Shown: in pieces, positions 1 through 6,241 of the stretch
Position numbering within the stretch: the stretch's first letter is position 1
Layout: every line of letters begins with the position of its first letter
Assembly: GCA_019420085.1 (NCBI GenBank)
Contig: JAHZHV010000209.1
Location: 1 to 11,661 of the forward strand
DNA from: Christensenella sp.
Lineage (GTDB): Bacteria > Bacillota > Clostridia > Christensenellales > Maliibacteriaceae
DNA: 11,661 bases
Reading direction: 5' to 3'
Made by a program: the position numbers and the translations under genes
Notes under the pieces: generated by a model
The model's input: only the letters and a program-made list of their open reading frames with translations
Databases searched by the model: none
Told to the model about the DNA's origin: nothing

Positions 1-27
1 CAGGCGGCTCTGATGTACGCGCTACTC

Positions 28-135
28 TTAGCGGATCACGCGGCGGAAGAAAAAGACAATCAGTGCGGTGATGAGCAGATAATACACCAGATTGATAATG
101 GTTTTTCGCCTTTTTTCTATTTGAAAGTCGCCCAT
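28..135 (-). CDS. 35-residue single-helix membrane protein, possibly a truncated AI-2E family transporter
   Basis: The start at 135 is supported by a GGAGG six bases upstream, so this short frame is probably translated. The peptide begins with a charged stretch (MGDFQIEKRRK), then one hydrophobic helix at about residues 13-30 (INLVYYLLITALIVFFF), and ends RRVIR. The many basic residues on both sides leave the topology unclear. The beginning resembles the first residues of clostridial AI-2E/YtvI-type permeases, which continue for over 300 residues; here TAA follows at once, and a second in-frame TAG lies at 22-24. The other two frames past the stop do not give hydrophobic sequence, so a simple one-base frameshift does not rescue a transporter. 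It is either a true small membrane protein or the remnant of a transporter gene. A promoter and a palindrome upstream suggest that it is expressed. Function unknown. Confidence 0.55.
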   Translation of the reverse strand: MGDFQIEKRRKTIINLVYYLLITALIVFFFRRVIR

Positions 136-173
136 GGCATGCCTCCGCGTCGATAATAGCGTATTTAGAAAAC

Positions 174-183
174 GAAACGTTTC
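174..183. promoter_or_regulatory. Perfect 10-base palindrome, candidate operator
   Basis: GAAACGTTTC is a perfect inverted repeat. It lies directly downstream of the extended -10 element at 191-199, at or just past the expected transcription start for the minus-strand small gene. Position and symmetry suit a repressor site. The AACGTT core is reminiscent of sites bound by LacI/CcpA-type repressors, but the match to the cre consensus is partial. Role inferred. Confidence 0.35.
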
Positions 184-190
184 ACCAAAA

Positions 191-199
191 AGTATACCA
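191..199 (-). promoter_or_regulatory. Extended -10 promoter of the 35-residue gene
   Basis: On the minus strand this reads TGG-TATACT, an extended -10 element (TGn followed by a 5/6 match to TATAAT). No convincing -35 lies at 16-18 bases; TTTACG is present but 21 bases away. It would give a leader of about 50 bases before the ATG at 135. Confidence 0.4.
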
Positions 200-240
200 C
201 AGGGCGGGAGAAATACGCGTAAAGCAAAACAAATCTTAAC

Positions 241-288
241 GAAAAAAACGCAAAGAATACGGATACACACCGTTTCTCTGCGTTTTTT
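241..288 (-). terminator. Rho-independent terminator of mrp
   Basis: Read on the minus strand, the arms AACGCAGAGAAACGG and CCGTATTCTTTGCGTT pair with a few mismatches around a short loop, flanked by an A-tract and followed by a run of seven T. It starts 22 bases past the mrp stop and separates mrp from the small gene at 28-135. Confidence 0.8.
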
Positions 289-310
289 CAATGGATGACG
301 CGCGTTTTGT

Positions 311-1180
311 TTATTCGCGCGATGCGCTTTCGACGGCACTTACAGCATCATCGAGCCAGTCGCCGTCAAAGTATTCAATGCGTCCTGCGTCACACAGCGC
401 ACTCAGTGCCGGATCCATGGGTACTTTGGCAAGCAGCGGGAAGCCATATTGCTGCGCGACAGTCTGCGCGCCGACCTGTCCGAAAACATGGATTTCCCGC
501 CCACAGTCGGGACACACGACATAGGACATGTTCTGAACGATGCCAAGAATGGGAATGTCCATCATTTTCGCCATTTCAATAGCCTTGGAGACTACCATGC
601 CCACCAGCTCCTGCGGTGTGGCAACGATAATGACGCCGTCAAGCGGAAGCGACTGGAAAACAGTAAGCGGTACATCACCCGTTCCCGGCGGCATATCCAC
701 AAGCATGCAGTCGATATCACGCCAGACGACTTCGCTGTAGAATTGTTTGACAGTGCCGGAAATGACGGGGCCGCGCCACAACACGGGCGTGCTTTCACGA
801 TCCAGAACAAGGTTCACGCTGATCATTTCGATGCCTGTTGTGCTGGCGGCCGGCAAAATGCCTTCCTGACTTCCATAGATTTGCTGATGCACGCCAAACA
901 TGGCGGGAATGGAAGGCCCTGTGATGTCCGCGTCCAAAATAGCAGTGCGAAGTCCCCTGCGCCGCAAAAGCACAGCAAGCATCGACGTTACCAGCGATTT
1001 GCCGACGCCGCCTTTGCCGCTTACGACGCCGATGACCTTTTTGACATTACTGGCGGGATTGAGCTGTGCGCGAAAATCAGGTGTTTCACCGCTTTGACGT
1101 GAAGCGCAATTCGCGGTGCAGGTATCACAGTTATGCGTACAGGTTTCCGAGGGTGCCTGTGAATTGGATTGCTGACTCAT
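311..1180 (-). CDS. mrp: Mrp/NBP35-family Fe-S cluster carrier ATPase
   Basis: A 289-residue P-loop ATPase of the Mrp (ApbC/NBP35) family, cytosolic scaffold or carrier proteins that bind Fe-S clusters and pass them to apo-proteins. The deviant Walker A KGGVGKS is at residues 56-62, ILDADITGPS at about 81-90 is the switch I/A' region, and the Walker B region is VDMPPGTGD (161-169). The C-terminal CPDC (223-226) is the conserved pair that bridges a cluster between two subunits. An N-terminal cysteine cluster (Cys14, 18, 21, 25; CX3CX2CX3C) precedes the ATPase domain and is a possible second metal or cluster site. The frame stays open further upstream, but ATG at 1180 is chosen because GGAGG lies 7 bases before it and the promoter at 1214-1242 sits just upstream. 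Monocistronic, divergent from the membrane gene at 1349. Family assignment is secure; the client proteins are unknown. Confidence 0.94.
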   Translation of the reverse strand: MSQQSNSQAPSETCTHNCDTCTANCASRQSGETPDFRAQLNPASNVKKVIGVVSGKGGVGKSLVTSMLAVLLRRRGLRTAILDADITGPSIPAMFGVHQQIYGSQEGILPAASTTGIEMISVNLVLDRESTPVLWRGPVISGTVKQFYSEVVWRDIDCMLVDMPPGTGDVPLTVFQSLPLDGVIIVATPQELVGMVVSKAIEMAKMMDIPILGIVQNMSYVVCPDCGREIHVFGQVGAQTVAQQYGFPLLAKVPMDPALSALCDAGRIEYFDGDWLDDAVSAVESASRE

Positions 1181-1213
1181 ATATCTTCCTCCGAAAAATA
1201 TGCTGACGGTATG

Positions 1214-1242
1214 AATGTAGCCTTCCCGCTGCCGTTTGTCAA
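1214..1242 (-). promoter_or_regulatory. Sigma-A promoter of mrp
   Basis: On the minus strand TTGACA (1242-1237) and TACATT (1219-1214) are separated by 17 bases, a perfect -35 and a 4/6 -10, some 35 bases upstream of the mrp ATG. The -35 overlaps a small inverted repeat (CCGTT-TGTC-AACGG, 1232-1245) that might be an operator. Confidence 0.65.
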
Positions 1243-1272
1243 CGGATTTTTTGATTCTGGCCGCGGCAATGG

Positions 1273-1301
1273 ATGACAGATGCGCGCTTGTGGTGTATAA
1301 T
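1273..1301 (+). promoter_or_regulatory. Sigma-A promoter of the 109-residue membrane protein gene
   Basis: ATGACA (1273-1278) and a perfect TATAAT (1296-1301) are separated by 17 bases. The predicted start is near 1308, about 40 bases before the ATG at 1349. With the mrp promoter it forms a back-to-back pair, the two -35 boxes being about 30 bases apart. Confidence 0.7.
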
Positions 1302-1348
1302 GATAACCAATCAGACGCTGTATTGCACACGTCATAAGGGAGGCTGCC

Positions 1349-1678
1349 ATGAGTCCGAAAGACCAAAAGACTGTCAGACGTACGGCGGGATCGTTTGTTT
1401 ACGGCGGCGTATCGCTGGTCTTGTTTTTTCCATATGAGAGTTTGACGTGGAATTTTTCGCTGTTTTTGCTGGCGCTGTGCGGGATGGTGCTTGCGGCGGT
1501 CAATCTGATTGGCATCAATCGGCAGCATGGAGCCGTCAAAAGCGGGGCTTGCGGTTTTGATCGGCGTATCCATGTATTTGCGCGCCTTGCGTGGTGGCTG
1601 ACGTTTGTACCATTTATTCTGGCGCTTTTGGGACTGATCGGCACAGGCATTTTGGCCTGCAGCATATATTTGAGCTGA
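1349..1678 (+). CDS. Small multi-pass membrane protein, function unknown
   Basis: A 109-residue hydrophobic protein with three or four likely membrane segments: about residues 14-28, 36-56 and the long stretch 80-108 (LAWWLTFVPFILALLGLIGTG within it). The N-terminus (MSPKDQKTVRR) and the loop at about 57-78 are rich in basic residues, suggesting that both lie on the cytoplasmic side. No family motif is recognised. The start is well supported: GGGAGG lies five bases before the ATG, and a good promoter sits upstream. It is transcribed divergently from mrp and is followed 91 bases later by degV on the same strand, with no clear terminator between, so the two may be co-transcribed. It may be lineage-specific. 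No function is claimed. Confidence 0.75.
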   Translation: MSPKDQKTVRRTAGSFVYGGVSLVLFFPYESLTWNFSLFLLALCGMVLAAVNLIGINRQHGAVKSGACGFDRRIHVFARLAWWLTFVPFILALLGLIGTGILACSIYLS

Positions 1679-1706
1679 GATTGTGATTGGATACATGCCG
1701 GTTTGC

Positions 1707-1736
1707 TTTTCAGAAAAACAGTGTTGTATCTGAAAA
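1707..1736. repeat. Inverted repeat between the membrane gene and degV
   Basis: TTTTCAGA (1707-1714) and TCTGAAAA (1729-1736) form a perfect 8-base inverted repeat around a 14-base spacer, 34 bases before the degV start. There is no T-run on either strand and the stem is AT-rich, so it is not a convincing terminator. It could be an operator or a weak RNA hairpin. Confidence 0.35.
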
Positions 1737-1769
1737 CAGAAAACTTTGCACCGTATGGAGGGCTGAAAG

Positions 1770-2660
1770 ATGAAAAACGACTATGTACTCAGCTGCTGCT
1801 CTACGGCGGATTTGACGCAGGAGCATTTTGACAGACGGGATATTCACTATATTTGCTTTCATTATGAACTCAATGGCAAGCAGTATCCGGACGATCTTGG
1901 CAAGACAATGTCGTTTGACAGGTTTTATCAGGCAATGGCCGAAGGTGCGCAGACCAAGACAAGTCAGGTCAATGTGCAGGAGTTTGTGGAGTACTTCACG
2001 CCCTTTTTGCAGGCCGGAAAAGACATTCTGCACGTCAGCCTTTCTTCCGGAATTTCCGGCGTATATAACTCGGCCTGTATGGCGCGGGACGAACTGGCGG
2101 CGCAGTTTCCGCAGCGCAAGATTTATGTTGTGGATTCCCTTGGCGCATCCTCCGGTTATGGACTTTTGATGGATCGCCTGGCGGATCTGCGCGACGAAGG
2201 CATGCAGATTGAAGCGCTGTATAACTGGGCGCTGGAAAACCGTCTGCGTTTACATCACTGGTTTTTCTCCACGGATCTGACGTATTATGTGCGCGGCGGT
2301 CGCATTTCCAAGGCGTCGGGCTGGGTTGGTACGGTGTTGAAGATTTGTCCGCTGCTGAACATGGACAATCTTGGAAGATTGATTCCGCGTTATAAGGTGC
2401 GCGGCAAGAGCCGCGTGATTGCGCAGATTGTGGAAAAAATGCAGGAATGCGCGCAGGACGGTACGGATTATGCGGGGAAATGCTATATTTCCAATTCTGC
2501 CTGCATGGAAGATGCGCGTGCAGTGGCCGATCTTGTGCAAAAGAGGTTCCCAAAACTGGATGGTCCTGTGGAGATTTATTCCGTTGGCACGACAATCGGC
2601 AGCCATACCGGTCCCGGGACAGTGGCGCTGTTTTTCTGGGGAAGCATGCGGACGCAGTGA
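1770..2660 (+). CDS. DegV family fatty-acid binding protein
   Basis: A 296-residue DegV/EDD-fold protein. In Gram-positive bacteria the best-studied members (FakB) bind a fatty acid and present it to the kinase FakA, so that exogenous fatty acids can enter phospholipid synthesis. Family landmarks appear in order: SCCSTADL (8-15), KTSQVN (63-68), LSSGISGVYNSA (91-102; the serines line the fatty-acid carboxylate site in the family), VDSLGASSGYG (121-131), the YYVRGGRIS block (172-180) and the C-terminal GSHTGPGTVALFFWG (277-291). Length is normal. GGAGG lies 8 bases before the ATG. No fakA-like gene is visible here, so fatty-acid phosphorylation is only a family-based inference, and many clostridial genomes carry several DegV paralogues of unknown specificity. 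The transcript ends at the hairpin at 2692-2729. Confidence 0.9.
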   Translation: MKNDYVLSCCSTADLTQEHFDRRDIHYICFHYELNGKQYPDDLGKTMSFDRFYQAMAEGAQTKTSQVNVQEFVEYFTPFLQAGKDILHVSLSSGISGVYNSACMARDELAAQFPQRKIYVVDSLGASSGYGLLMDRLADLRDEGMQIEALYNWALENRLRLHHWFFSTDLTYYVRGGRISKASGWVGTVLKICPLLNMDNLGRLIPRYKVRGKSRVIAQIVEKMQECAQDGTDYAGKCYISNSACMEDARAVADLVQKRFPKLDGPVEIYSVGTTIGSHTGPGTVALFFWGSMRTQ

Positions 2661-2691
2661 ACGAAAAAACGATACGGGTAACGCAGGATAG

Positions 2692-2729
2692 AAAAAAGCG
2701 GTTCTGAGCAGTACAGAACCGCTTTTTTT
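2692..2729. terminator. Bidirectional terminator between degV and the M3 peptidase gene
   Basis: A perfect 15-base inverted repeat (2692-2706 with 2714-2728) around a 7-base loop. The core GCGGTTCTG/CAGAACCGC is flanked by six A on the left and seven T on the right. It is a textbook intrinsic terminator in both directions. It lies 31 bases past the degV stop and 11 bases past the stop of the convergent peptidase gene. Confidence 0.95.
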
Positions 2730-2740
2730 GATAAGCAGCC

Positions 2741-4447
2741 TTAACGTATCGCCTCAAGATCGACCTGATCCAGATAGGCTGTAGCTTTTTGTGCAACGTT
2801 TTGCAGTGCGTCCGGTGCAAAAGGAACGCAAAGGCCTGCGGCATCGACCAGCTGACGGAAATTCTTCGTTCCGGCAAGACGTACAAGTGCCAGATACCGA
2901 TTCCATGCATCCTGCGGATCCTGCTGCGCCAGTGCCCAAAATTGCAGTGCAACGCTTTGCGCAAGGCAGTAGTCAATGTAATAAAACGGACTTTCGTAGA
3001 TATGATGCTGTCGTTGCCAGCCTTTTGCTTCTCCATAGAAAGCAAGGCCGTCGTCCAGCTGAACCCAGGGCATATAGATTTCCATCAGATGCCGCCAGAT
3101 GTCGTGCCGCTGCTGCGATGTGCAGTCAGGGTTGCGGTAGATCTCATGCTGGAAGTGATCCACCATCGTGCCGTAGGGGATGAACGTCAGTGCATCGCTT
3201 AAGTGGCTGAAACGGAATTTTTCTGCATCGGCGCCAAAGAAGCCGTCTGCCCAGGGCCAGGCGAAAAACTCCATACTCATGGAGTGGATTTCACACGATT
3301 CCATGCCGGGCCAGCGCAGGCTGCGCGGACGAATGTCGCGGGCCATATAAGCGGCAAATGCGTGACCGGCTTCATGCGTTACGACTTCCACATCTGCGCT
3401 GGTACCGTTGAAGTTGGCAAAGATGAAGGGGGCGTCATAGGTGCCAAGATCCGTGCAGAAGCCGCCGCCGCTTTTTCCCTTGCGCGTCAGCACATCCAGC
3501 AGCTCATATTGGTACATAAAGTCGATGAACTCGCTCGTCTGCGGGGAAAGTTCATGATAGAAGCGCTGCGCCTGATCCAGAATATCCTGCGCGCTGCCGC
3601 ATGGTTTTGCGTTGCCGCTTGTGAAGTTGAGGGACATGTCGCTGTAGGACATGGGATACGCTGCGCCGATGCGCTTGGCCTGCGCCTGATAAAGCCGCTG
3701 CGCAATGGGGACGATATCGGTCACGACGTTTTTGCGGAAGGCTTCAATGTCGTTTTGATCATAACAGCTGCGGTGCATGCGGCAATAACCAAGCTGTGTA
3801 AAGCCGTCGAACCCGAGTTTCTTTCCCATTTGATCCCGTAGTTTGGTCAGACGGTCGAACAGTTCGTCCAGCTGCTGGCCATGTTCCGTATAGAAAGCTG
3901 CTTCGGCACGCCAGGCTGCGTGCCGGGTAACGTCATCCGCGCTCTGCTTATAGGGCGACATCTGCGCCAGCGTTCTGGGCGCACCGTCAAAGGGAATCTG
4001 CGCAGAGGCAAGAAGTTTATCATAGGCCGTGCACAGACGGTTTTCTTCCTGCAGATCTTCAATAATCTGCGGGCTGAAAGCGCGCAGGGAAAGACGGATA
4101 TCACAAAATAGCTGTGCGCCGTAGACTTCCTGCAGACGGGATTGCCAGGGCGTGTCCATCAGCGCCTGCATCCAGCGTTGGACGTATTCCTGAATGCGCG
4201 GGGCCTGCTGATCGAAGAATTCTACTTCTGCGTCGTAAAATGAATCGTTTGTATCCTGCTGGTGACGCACGTAAGCCAGCGTTGCGGCGGTATCATACTG
4301 CGCTTGCAGCGTATCAAAGGCTAAAAAAGTGTCGTTGGCTTCTTCGAATGTCTGCGCGGCGCCAAGCCGCGCGCACAGTGCATCCATATCGCGCATGATC
4401 TGCTCCGTATCCGGACGCGTATAAGGCATTTTTTCAAAGGGTACCAT
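2741..4447 (-). CDS. M3 family oligoendopeptidase (PepF-like)
   Basis: A 568-residue zinc metallopeptidase of family M3, subgroup M3B (oligoendopeptidase F type), expected to cut short peptides in the cytoplasm. The zinc site HEAGH is at 358-362, and a likely third ligand Glu386 sits in ESCEIHSMSMEF, about 24 residues on as in the family. The later HHIYESPFYYIDY (481-493) is the usual substrate-binding region. Length is typical. The N-terminus (MVPFEKMPYTRPD) matches how clostridial relatives begin, so ATG at 4447 is used although the AAAGGAG (4465-4471) lies 17 bases away; no in-frame start lies closer, as an in-frame TAA occurs just upstream. No signal peptide. A terminator upstream (4498-4544) separates it from uppP, so it should have its own promoter, which was not identified. 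It ends at the shared terminator 2692-2729. Confidence 0.92.
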   Translation of the reverse strand: MVPFEKMPYTRPDTEQIMRDMDALCARLGAAQTFEEANDTFLAFDTLQAQYDTAATLAYVRHQQDTNDSFYDAEVEFFDQQAPRIQEYVQRWMQALMDTPWQSRLQEVYGAQLFCDIRLSLRAFSPQIIEDLQEENRLCTAYDKLLASAQIPFDGAPRTLAQMSPYKQSADDVTRHAAWRAEAAFYTEHGQQLDELFDRLTKLRDQMGKKLGFDGFTQLGYCRMHRSCYDQNDIEAFRKNVVTDIVPIAQRLYQAQAKRIGAAYPMSYSDMSLNFTSGNAKPCGSAQDILDQAQRFYHELSPQTSEFIDFMYQYELLDVLTRKGKSGGGFCTDLGTYDAPFIFANFNGTSADVEVVTHEAGHAFAAYMARDIRPRSLRWPGMESCEIHSMSMEFFAWPWADGFFGADAEKFRFSHLSDALTFIPYGTMVDHFQHEIYRNPDCTSQQRHDIWRHLMEIYMPWVQLDDGLAFYGEAKGWQRQHHIYESPFYYIDYCLAQSVALQFWALAQQDPQDAWNRYLALVRLAGTKNFRQLVDAAGLCVPFAPDALQNVAQKATAYLDQVDLEAIR

Positions 4448-4497
4448 GGCTGTTTAAAGAAAAGCTCCTTTCGTTTCAGATGTGTAGAATATGCAGT

Positions 4498-4544
4498 AAA
4501 AACAAACTGCCGCGCGCGAGGCTGAAAAGCCATGCGGCGGCAGT
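4498..4544 (-). terminator. Rho-independent terminator of uppP
   Basis: On the minus strand ACTGCCGC (4544-4537) pairs perfectly with GCGGCAGT (4513-4506). An inner stem GGCT/AGCC (4531-4528 with 4523-4520) closes a four-base loop, and the tail is TTGTTTTT. It begins 11 bases past the uppP stop codon. Confidence 0.85.
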
Positions 4545-4555
4545 GCGCATCGGAT

Positions 4556-5356
4556 TTATACGGCCAGCGCGCCGTGCCAGAGAAATTGACTTCCCAGCGT
4601 GATCAGACCGATGACAAGCATGTAATAAGCAAAATACCGCAATCCGCCCTTCTTCAGAACGAACATCAACAATCCAATTGCGGCAAAACCGGAGATCGCG
4701 GCGGCAAGCATACCGGCGATCAGGCCGTCGGTTGAAACACCGGTCAATCCCGAAGAGATGACGTCGGGCGCTTCCAGCACGACAGAGCCGACAATGGCAA
4801 TCATGGACATCAGCATGGAAAATTTGCCTGCTTCCTTGCGGTCAATTCCCTGTGAAAGCGCGGCGCAGATGGTTGAGCCGGAGCGGGAAATGCCGGGGAA
4901 AATGGCGATTGCCTGTGCAATGCCGATGAACAGCGCATCGAACCAGTTCATCTTTTCCAGTGGACGGGGATAGCGGCTTGTGGCAAAGAACTCGGTCGCA
5001 TATAGGATGACGGCTGTGACCAGAAAACATACGCCTAAAAGTTTTCCGGAAAACGCATTTTCAATCGCATCACCAAAAACAAGCGAAACGACTACTGCCG
5101 GGATCGTTGCGATAATCAGCATGTACGTCGTTTTTTGGAAAGGGCGGCGAATCAGGGCAAAAATATCTTTGCGATAGTAGATGCATACGGCCGCCAGCGT
5201 TCCAACGTGAAGCATGATATTGAAGAAGAAAAGATCTTCTGTCTGCGCCTGCATCAGCTTTTGCACCAGAACAAGATGTCCGGAAGAACTGACGGGCAAA
5301 AACTCCGTGAATCCCTGAACCAGACCGAGTATGAAACATTGCCAGAAATTGAGCAT
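4556..5356 (-). CDS. uppP: Undecaprenyl-diphosphate phosphatase (UppP/BacA)
   Basis: A 266-residue integral membrane enzyme that removes a phosphate from undecaprenyl pyrophosphate, recycling the lipid carrier for peptidoglycan and other wall polymers; extra copies give bacitracin resistance in several bacteria. Both family signatures are intact: QGFTEFLPVSSSGH (14-27), with the catalytic glutamate region, and PGISRSGST (154-162). The rest is a series of hydrophobic segments and the length is typical. The ATG at 5356 has AGGAGG 10 bases upstream. radC ends 45 bases upstream on the same strand with no promoter or terminator seen between, so the two are probably co-transcribed; a terminator follows the gene. 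Assignment secure. Confidence 0.96.
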   Translation of the reverse strand: MLNFWQCFILGLVQGFTEFLPVSSSGHLVLVQKLMQAQTEDLFFFNIMLHVGTLAAVCIYYRKDIFALIRRPFQKTTYMLIIATIPAVVVSLVFGDAIENAFSGKLLGVCFLVTAVILYATEFFATSRYPRPLEKMNWFDALFIGIAQAIAIFPGISRSGSTICAALSQGIDRKEAGKFSMLMSMIAIVGSVVLEAPDVISSGLTGVSTDGLIAGMLAAAISGFAAIGLLMFVLKKGGLRYFAYYMLVIGLITLGSQFLWHGALAV

Positions 5357-5401
5357 GAGATAAAGTCCTCCTGAAAATTAAACGGTTGCTGTTTATCGAA
5401 G

Positions 5402-6091
5402 TTATTGCTGCTGCGCCAGCAGATTGACGTGATAATCGTGTGCGCGGCAGATGCAGTGGACAAGGCCGTTGCCGACGATCAGATGATCGATAAATTCAAT
5501 GCCGATCCCTTCCATGGCGCGCTGCAGCGTATGCGTCAAAAACATATCTTCTTTTGACGGTGTTACGTTGTCAGAGGGATGATTGTGGGCTATAATCACA
5601 GCATGCGCATGATGATTGATGGCAAACGCAGCAACATGCTGTACATGTACCATAACGCTGGATGAAGTGCCGGAGGAAAGAATCTTGGCGGCAGTTACTC
5701 TGTTTCCGGCATCGAGGCAGATGCAAAGGATCTGCTCTGTGCCGTAGCCAAACAGATAGGCGCTGGCGTACTCGCACATCTGCGTTGCATTGCGAATGAC
5801 CGGCGGATTCGGCGCTTCGATCAATGCGCGGCGCATGCATGCGGCAGCGACGGTAATGGAAAATGCAGCCGAAGGCGTCATGCCTTCGACACTTTTGAGC
5901 GCATCTTCACCGGCAAACAGGACGCCGCGCAGCGAACCGAACGCCGTGATCAGGCGATGTGCAAGCGCATTGGTATCTTTGCGCGGAATTGCCGTAAACA
6001 GCAGCATTTCCAGCAGTTCGTGGGAAGCAAAGGATTCCTCGTCGCTTTGCCGAAACCGTTCGCGCATGCGGTCTCTATGACCAGAATGCAT
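5402..6091 (-). CDS. radC: RadC family JAB/JAMM domain protein
   Basis: A 229-residue RadC-like protein. An N-terminal helical/helix-hairpin-helix region (about 20-80, with the degenerate VEGMTPSAA) is followed by a JAMM metal-site domain: His169 and His171 in AHNHPSDN, Asp182 (HXH-X10-D), and likely Glu119 in GTEQILCI. Despite its name, RadC has no proven enzymatic role; the old link to DNA repair was withdrawn for E. coli. The frame stays open to 6166 from a TTG, but ATG at 6091 is preferred because GGTGAT, complementary to the 16S end, lies 6 bases before it, and because MHSGHRDRMRERF is how family members begin. It is the first gene of a probable radC-uppP transcript. Function of the product is open. 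Confidence 0.92.
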   Translation of the reverse strand: MHSGHRDRMRERFRQSDEESFASHELLEMLLFTAIPRKDTNALAHRLITAFGSLRGVLFAGEDALKSVEGMTPSAAFSITVAAACMRRALIEAPNPPVIRNATQMCEYASAYLFGYGTEQILCICLDAGNRVTAAKILSSGTSSSVMVHVQHVAAFAINHHAHAVIIAHNHPSDNVTPSKEDMFLTHTLQRAMEGIGIEFIDHLIVGNGLVHCICRAHDYHVNLLAQQQ

Positions 6092-6174
6092 AATTTTATC
6101 ACCAATTCTATGAAGTAACGGAACTTTGTTTTGTGCGTGTGTGTGCTGATAAGCCGCACGCGTCAAACGGGTTC

Positions 6175-6203
6175 ATTATAGCGCATTGACAAGACCTGTT
6201 CAA
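6175..6203 (-). promoter_or_regulatory. Sigma-A promoter of radC-uppP
   Basis: On the minus strand TTGAAC (6203-6198) and a perfect TATAAT (6180-6175) are spaced by 17 bases. The start would be near 6168, giving a leader of about 77 bases that is CA-rich and shows no strong fold. The rest of the 150-base gap should also hold the promoter of the rightward gene at 6242. A TTGACA (6186-6191, plus) lies there, but no -10 sits at the right distance. Confidence 0.7.
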
Positions 6204-6241
6204 CCGACAATCCGATAAGGGAAAAGAAAGGGAATGAAGCG

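Noticed and set aside
449..1102. Long open frame on the plus strand, opposite mrp
   Set aside because: It lies wholly antisense to a well-supported Mrp gene, has a low-complexity His/Arg/Asp-rich product and no RBS. It is a by-product of codon bias.
1181..1696. N-terminal extension of Mrp to 461 residues
   Set aside because: The extension crosses the mrp promoter and the divergent membrane gene, and the true start at 1180 has a good RBS.
2035..3045. 336-codon open frame on the minus strand across the degV and peptidase gene ends
   Set aside because: It is antisense to degV, out of frame with the peptidase gene and runs through the bidirectional terminator. The product has no domain-like features.
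3203..3841. 212-codon open frame on the plus strand opposite the M3 peptidase
   Set aside because: It is antisense to conserved peptidase motifs including HEAGH. No RBS and no recognisable family.
6126..6160. GT/CA-rich run in the radC leader as a possible microsatellite
   Set aside because: The alternating stretch is only a few units long and interrupted. Chance is enough to explain it.
6092..6166. N-terminal extension of RadC from a TTG at 6166
   Set aside because: The TTG would coincide with the predicted transcription start near 6168, and the family begins at the MHSGHR methionine.
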